Origin: Bifidobacterium breve
GTDB lineage: Bacteria > Actinomycetota > Actinomycetes > S36-B12
Length of the DNA stretch: 14,280 nucleotides
NCBI GenBank assembly: GCA_945870085.1
Contig: CAMBQX010000027.1
Coordinates: forward strand, 1 to 14,280
Reading direction: 5' to 3'
Below are positions 12,820 to 14,280 of the stretch, piece after piece. The position numbers and the translations under genes were made by a program. A model generated the notes under the pieces. It was given only the letters and a program-made list of their open reading frames with translations. It made no database searches and was not told the DNA's origin. How positions within the stretch are numbered: the first letter of the stretch is position 1; each line of letters starts with the position of its first letter.

Positions 12820-14280
12820 ATGGGCGGCCGCGTCACTACTTGGGTTCTTACCGTCACCTTATTGGCATTTGGCCTGTTGTCATCCGGTGCTGTGATTGGG
12901 GGAGCGCAGGCAGGTCCTGCGGTTGCAACAAAAGTAATTGGTTCTGTAACAGTGAGAAGCTGCGATGACGTCACGTCACCCGGTTCACTTACTTGGTGTG
13001 GAGCGGTGAAAAGACCTTGGGACCCCCAAGATGATTCACTAGGTAGTTTTGATTTGGCATTTGCTTTGGTACTTCCGATATCCGGAAAAGTTTCGAAACC
13101 GGCTGTCGTTGGCCTCGAAGGGGGTCCGGGCTACGGCTCAATTGCCTCTGGCCAACTTTATGCCGAGATGCTGCAACCACTTCTCGCTGACCGTGCGCTT
13201 TTGGTAGTAGATCAGCGGGGTACAGGCAAGTCCAGCCCGGTGGATTGCGACTACGACGACTCGATTTCAGCCTGCGCCAAGGAGCTAGGTGATCGCTTTG
13301 ATCTCTATGGAACGGAGTTGGTGGCAGGTGATCTCAGCGCCCTGATAACCGCTTTGAACCTTGGGGTAGTAGATGTTTATGGAGACTCATACGGCACCTT
13401 TGTGGCCCAAGTGTTCGCTAGCCACCACCCGGATCTGGTGCGCAGCCTGGTACTCGACGGTGCTTACCCGGTAACCGGTGAAACAGCGTGGTACCCAACT
13501 CAGGGGGCGGCAATGCGAAGGGCCTACACGGTGGTTTGTGAGCGCACCAAGGGTTGCGGTGACGATAACACCGGCACGATGCAGTTGCTGACGCGTCTAC
13601 TCACGAAACTCCGGAAAAACGTGGTGTCGGTTCGGGCGCCTGGATCAGATGACAAAATGCATAACGTTAGATTGAATCCACAGAATCTCATTGATGTGGC
13701 TTTTGGTGGTACTTACGGCCCAACCACGTATCGGGAGTTCAATGCCTCGCTCCGTGCTGCCTTGGCTGGTGATCCGCTACCACTTGGCCGGCTAGTAGCC
13801 GAGTCCCAAGCCAAGACTGTCGACGAACCGGTATCGGTTTATAGCCCGGGCCTGCAAGTAGCTGTCTCCTGCCATGACTACCCGCAACTGTTCGATATGG
13901 CGCAATCAAGGGCAATTCGAAAATCCCAGTACGACGCAGCGGTGGCTAACCAAATTAAAGTGGATCCTGACGTCTACGGCCCCTTTCAAATTCGAGAGTA
14001 CCTGAAGTCGGATTTCAGTACCCAGCCACTTTGCTTGCCGTGGCCGATCGCCACTCGCAACCCCTGGAAGTTACCTGGGCCACCGGGTGGCACGTATCCC
14101 GATATCCCGACCTTGGTTTTGTCGGGTGAGCTAGACTCGATCACGACGGTTGCTGAGGGTGATTTAGTTGCGGCGCAGTTTGCACATTCAAGGCACGTAA
14201 CTTTGGCTAACTCCACCCATGTCACGGCCATGGGTGACGTCTATAAATGCGCGTCGCAACTTGTCCGAGACTTTTTCACG
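12820..14280 (+). CDS. Exported alpha/beta hydrolase, TAP-like peptidase (3' end beyond window)
   Basis: The frame is open for 487 codons to the right edge with no stop. The protein starts MGGRVTTWVLTVTLLAFGLL, a signal peptide with probable cleavage after AQA (residue 31) and no lipobox. The hydrolase core shows EGGPGYGS (oxyanion region), VVDQRGTGKSSPVDC and the nucleophile elbow GDSYG with S190. D439 lies in SGELDS and H467 in STHVTA, completing a Ser-Asp-His triad. The C-terminal D/H part matches the TAP-like domain of secreted tripeptidyl aminopeptidases (family S33) such as those of Streptomyces. Mature protein cysteines (for example SCDDV, TWCGAV, CGDDN) suggest disulfides. Substrate is unknown; peptides or esters are possible. 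An in-frame ATG at 12793 would lengthen the n-region by nine residues. Little of the C-terminus should be missing, judging by family length of about 500. Confidence 0.88.
   Translation, partial: MGGRVTTWVLTVTLLAFGLLSSGAVIGGAQAGPAVATKVIGSVTVRSCDDVTSPGSLTWCGAVKRPWDPQDDSLGSFDLAFALVLPISGKVSKPAVVGLEGGPGYGSIASGQLYAEMLQPLLADRALLVVDQRGTGKSSPVDCDYDDSISACAKELGDRFDLYGTELVAGDLSALITALNLGVVDVYGDSYGTFVAQVFASHHPDLVRSLVLDGAYPVTGETAWYPTQGAAMRRAYTVVCERTKGCGDDNTGTMQLLTRLLTKLRKNVVSVRAPGSDDKMHNVRLNPQNLIDVAFGGTYGPTTYREFNASLRAALAGDPLPLGRLVAESQAKTVDEPVSVYSPGLQVAVSCHDYPQLFDMAQSRAIRKSQYDAAVANQIKVDPDVYGPFQIREYLKSDFSTQPLCLPWPIATRNPWKLPGPPGGTYPDIPTLVLSGELDSITTVAEGDLVAAQFAHSRHVTLANSTHVTAMGDVYKCASQLVRDFFT

Noticed and set aside
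1..14280. CRISPR arrays, tRNA/rRNA genes, insertion sequences, integrase sites, defence or toxin-antitoxin genes
   Set aside because: No spaced repeats, tRNA-like cloverleafs, transposase motifs or inverted terminal repeats were found on either strand. Nearly all the sequence is accounted for by conserved genes.

Overview
The window reads as chromosomal housekeeping DNA from an actinobacterium (Actinomycetota). The gene order rarA – small membrane protein – alaS – ruvX – mltG – aroE – prepilin peptidase – aroC – aroK – aroB – aroQ – pepP-type peptidase – efp – nusB matches, from memory, the Rv2559c to Rv2533c region of Mycobacterium tuberculosis and the corresponding region of Streptomyces. 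Supporting details are the KPGKGPA loop of EF-P, a type II (AroQ) dehydroquinase, a short A24 peptidase without the methylase domain, and frequent GTG starts. By eye the base composition is only mid-50s % GC, and TTA and ATA codons occur, which is modest for the phylum. A freshwater or other moderate-GC actinobacterial lineage is possible, but the genus cannot be fixed from this sequence.

Layout. Bases 1-266 hold the 5' part of a leftward gene for an unrecognised exported protein. A 56-base divergent spacer follows. From 323 to 12782 thirteen genes run rightward without interruption: rarA (replication fork/recombination ATPase), a small DUF6167-like protein, alaS (alanyl-tRNA synthetase), ruvX (16S pre-rRNA nuclease family), mltG (peptidoglycan lytic transglycosylase), aroE, a prepilin peptidase, aroC, aroK, aroB, aroQ, an M24B Xaa-Pro peptidase, efp and nusB. 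After nusB comes a rightward gene for an exported alpha/beta hydrolase of the TAP-like tripeptidyl aminopeptidase type. It is open to the right edge, and its Ser-Asp-His triad is already complete.

The genes are packed as an operon or a chain of overlapping operons. Five junctions overlap (1, 17, 8, 4 and 8 bases), and most other gaps are 2 to 15 bases. The larger gaps are 48 bases (rarA to the small gene), 42 bases (peptidase to efp) and 37 bases (nusB to the hydrolase). The five aro genes supply shikimate-pathway steps 2 to 5 and 7 (AroB, AroQ, AroE, AroK, AroC). DAHP synthase and EPSP synthase must be encoded elsewhere. The rest serve translation (AlaS, EF-P), rRNA processing and antitermination (RuvX, NusB), wall growth (MltG) and peptide turnover.

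I found no CRISPR array, tRNA or rRNA gene, insertion sequence, phage gene or defence cassette, and I do not think the window holds a new multi-gene system. The more unusual points are an eight-residue serine-rich insertion in AroB that coincides with a perfect anti-Shine-Dalgarno match, two matching putative leaderless promoters (rarA and aroQ), an unidentified exported protein at the left edge, and an exported peptidase after nusB.
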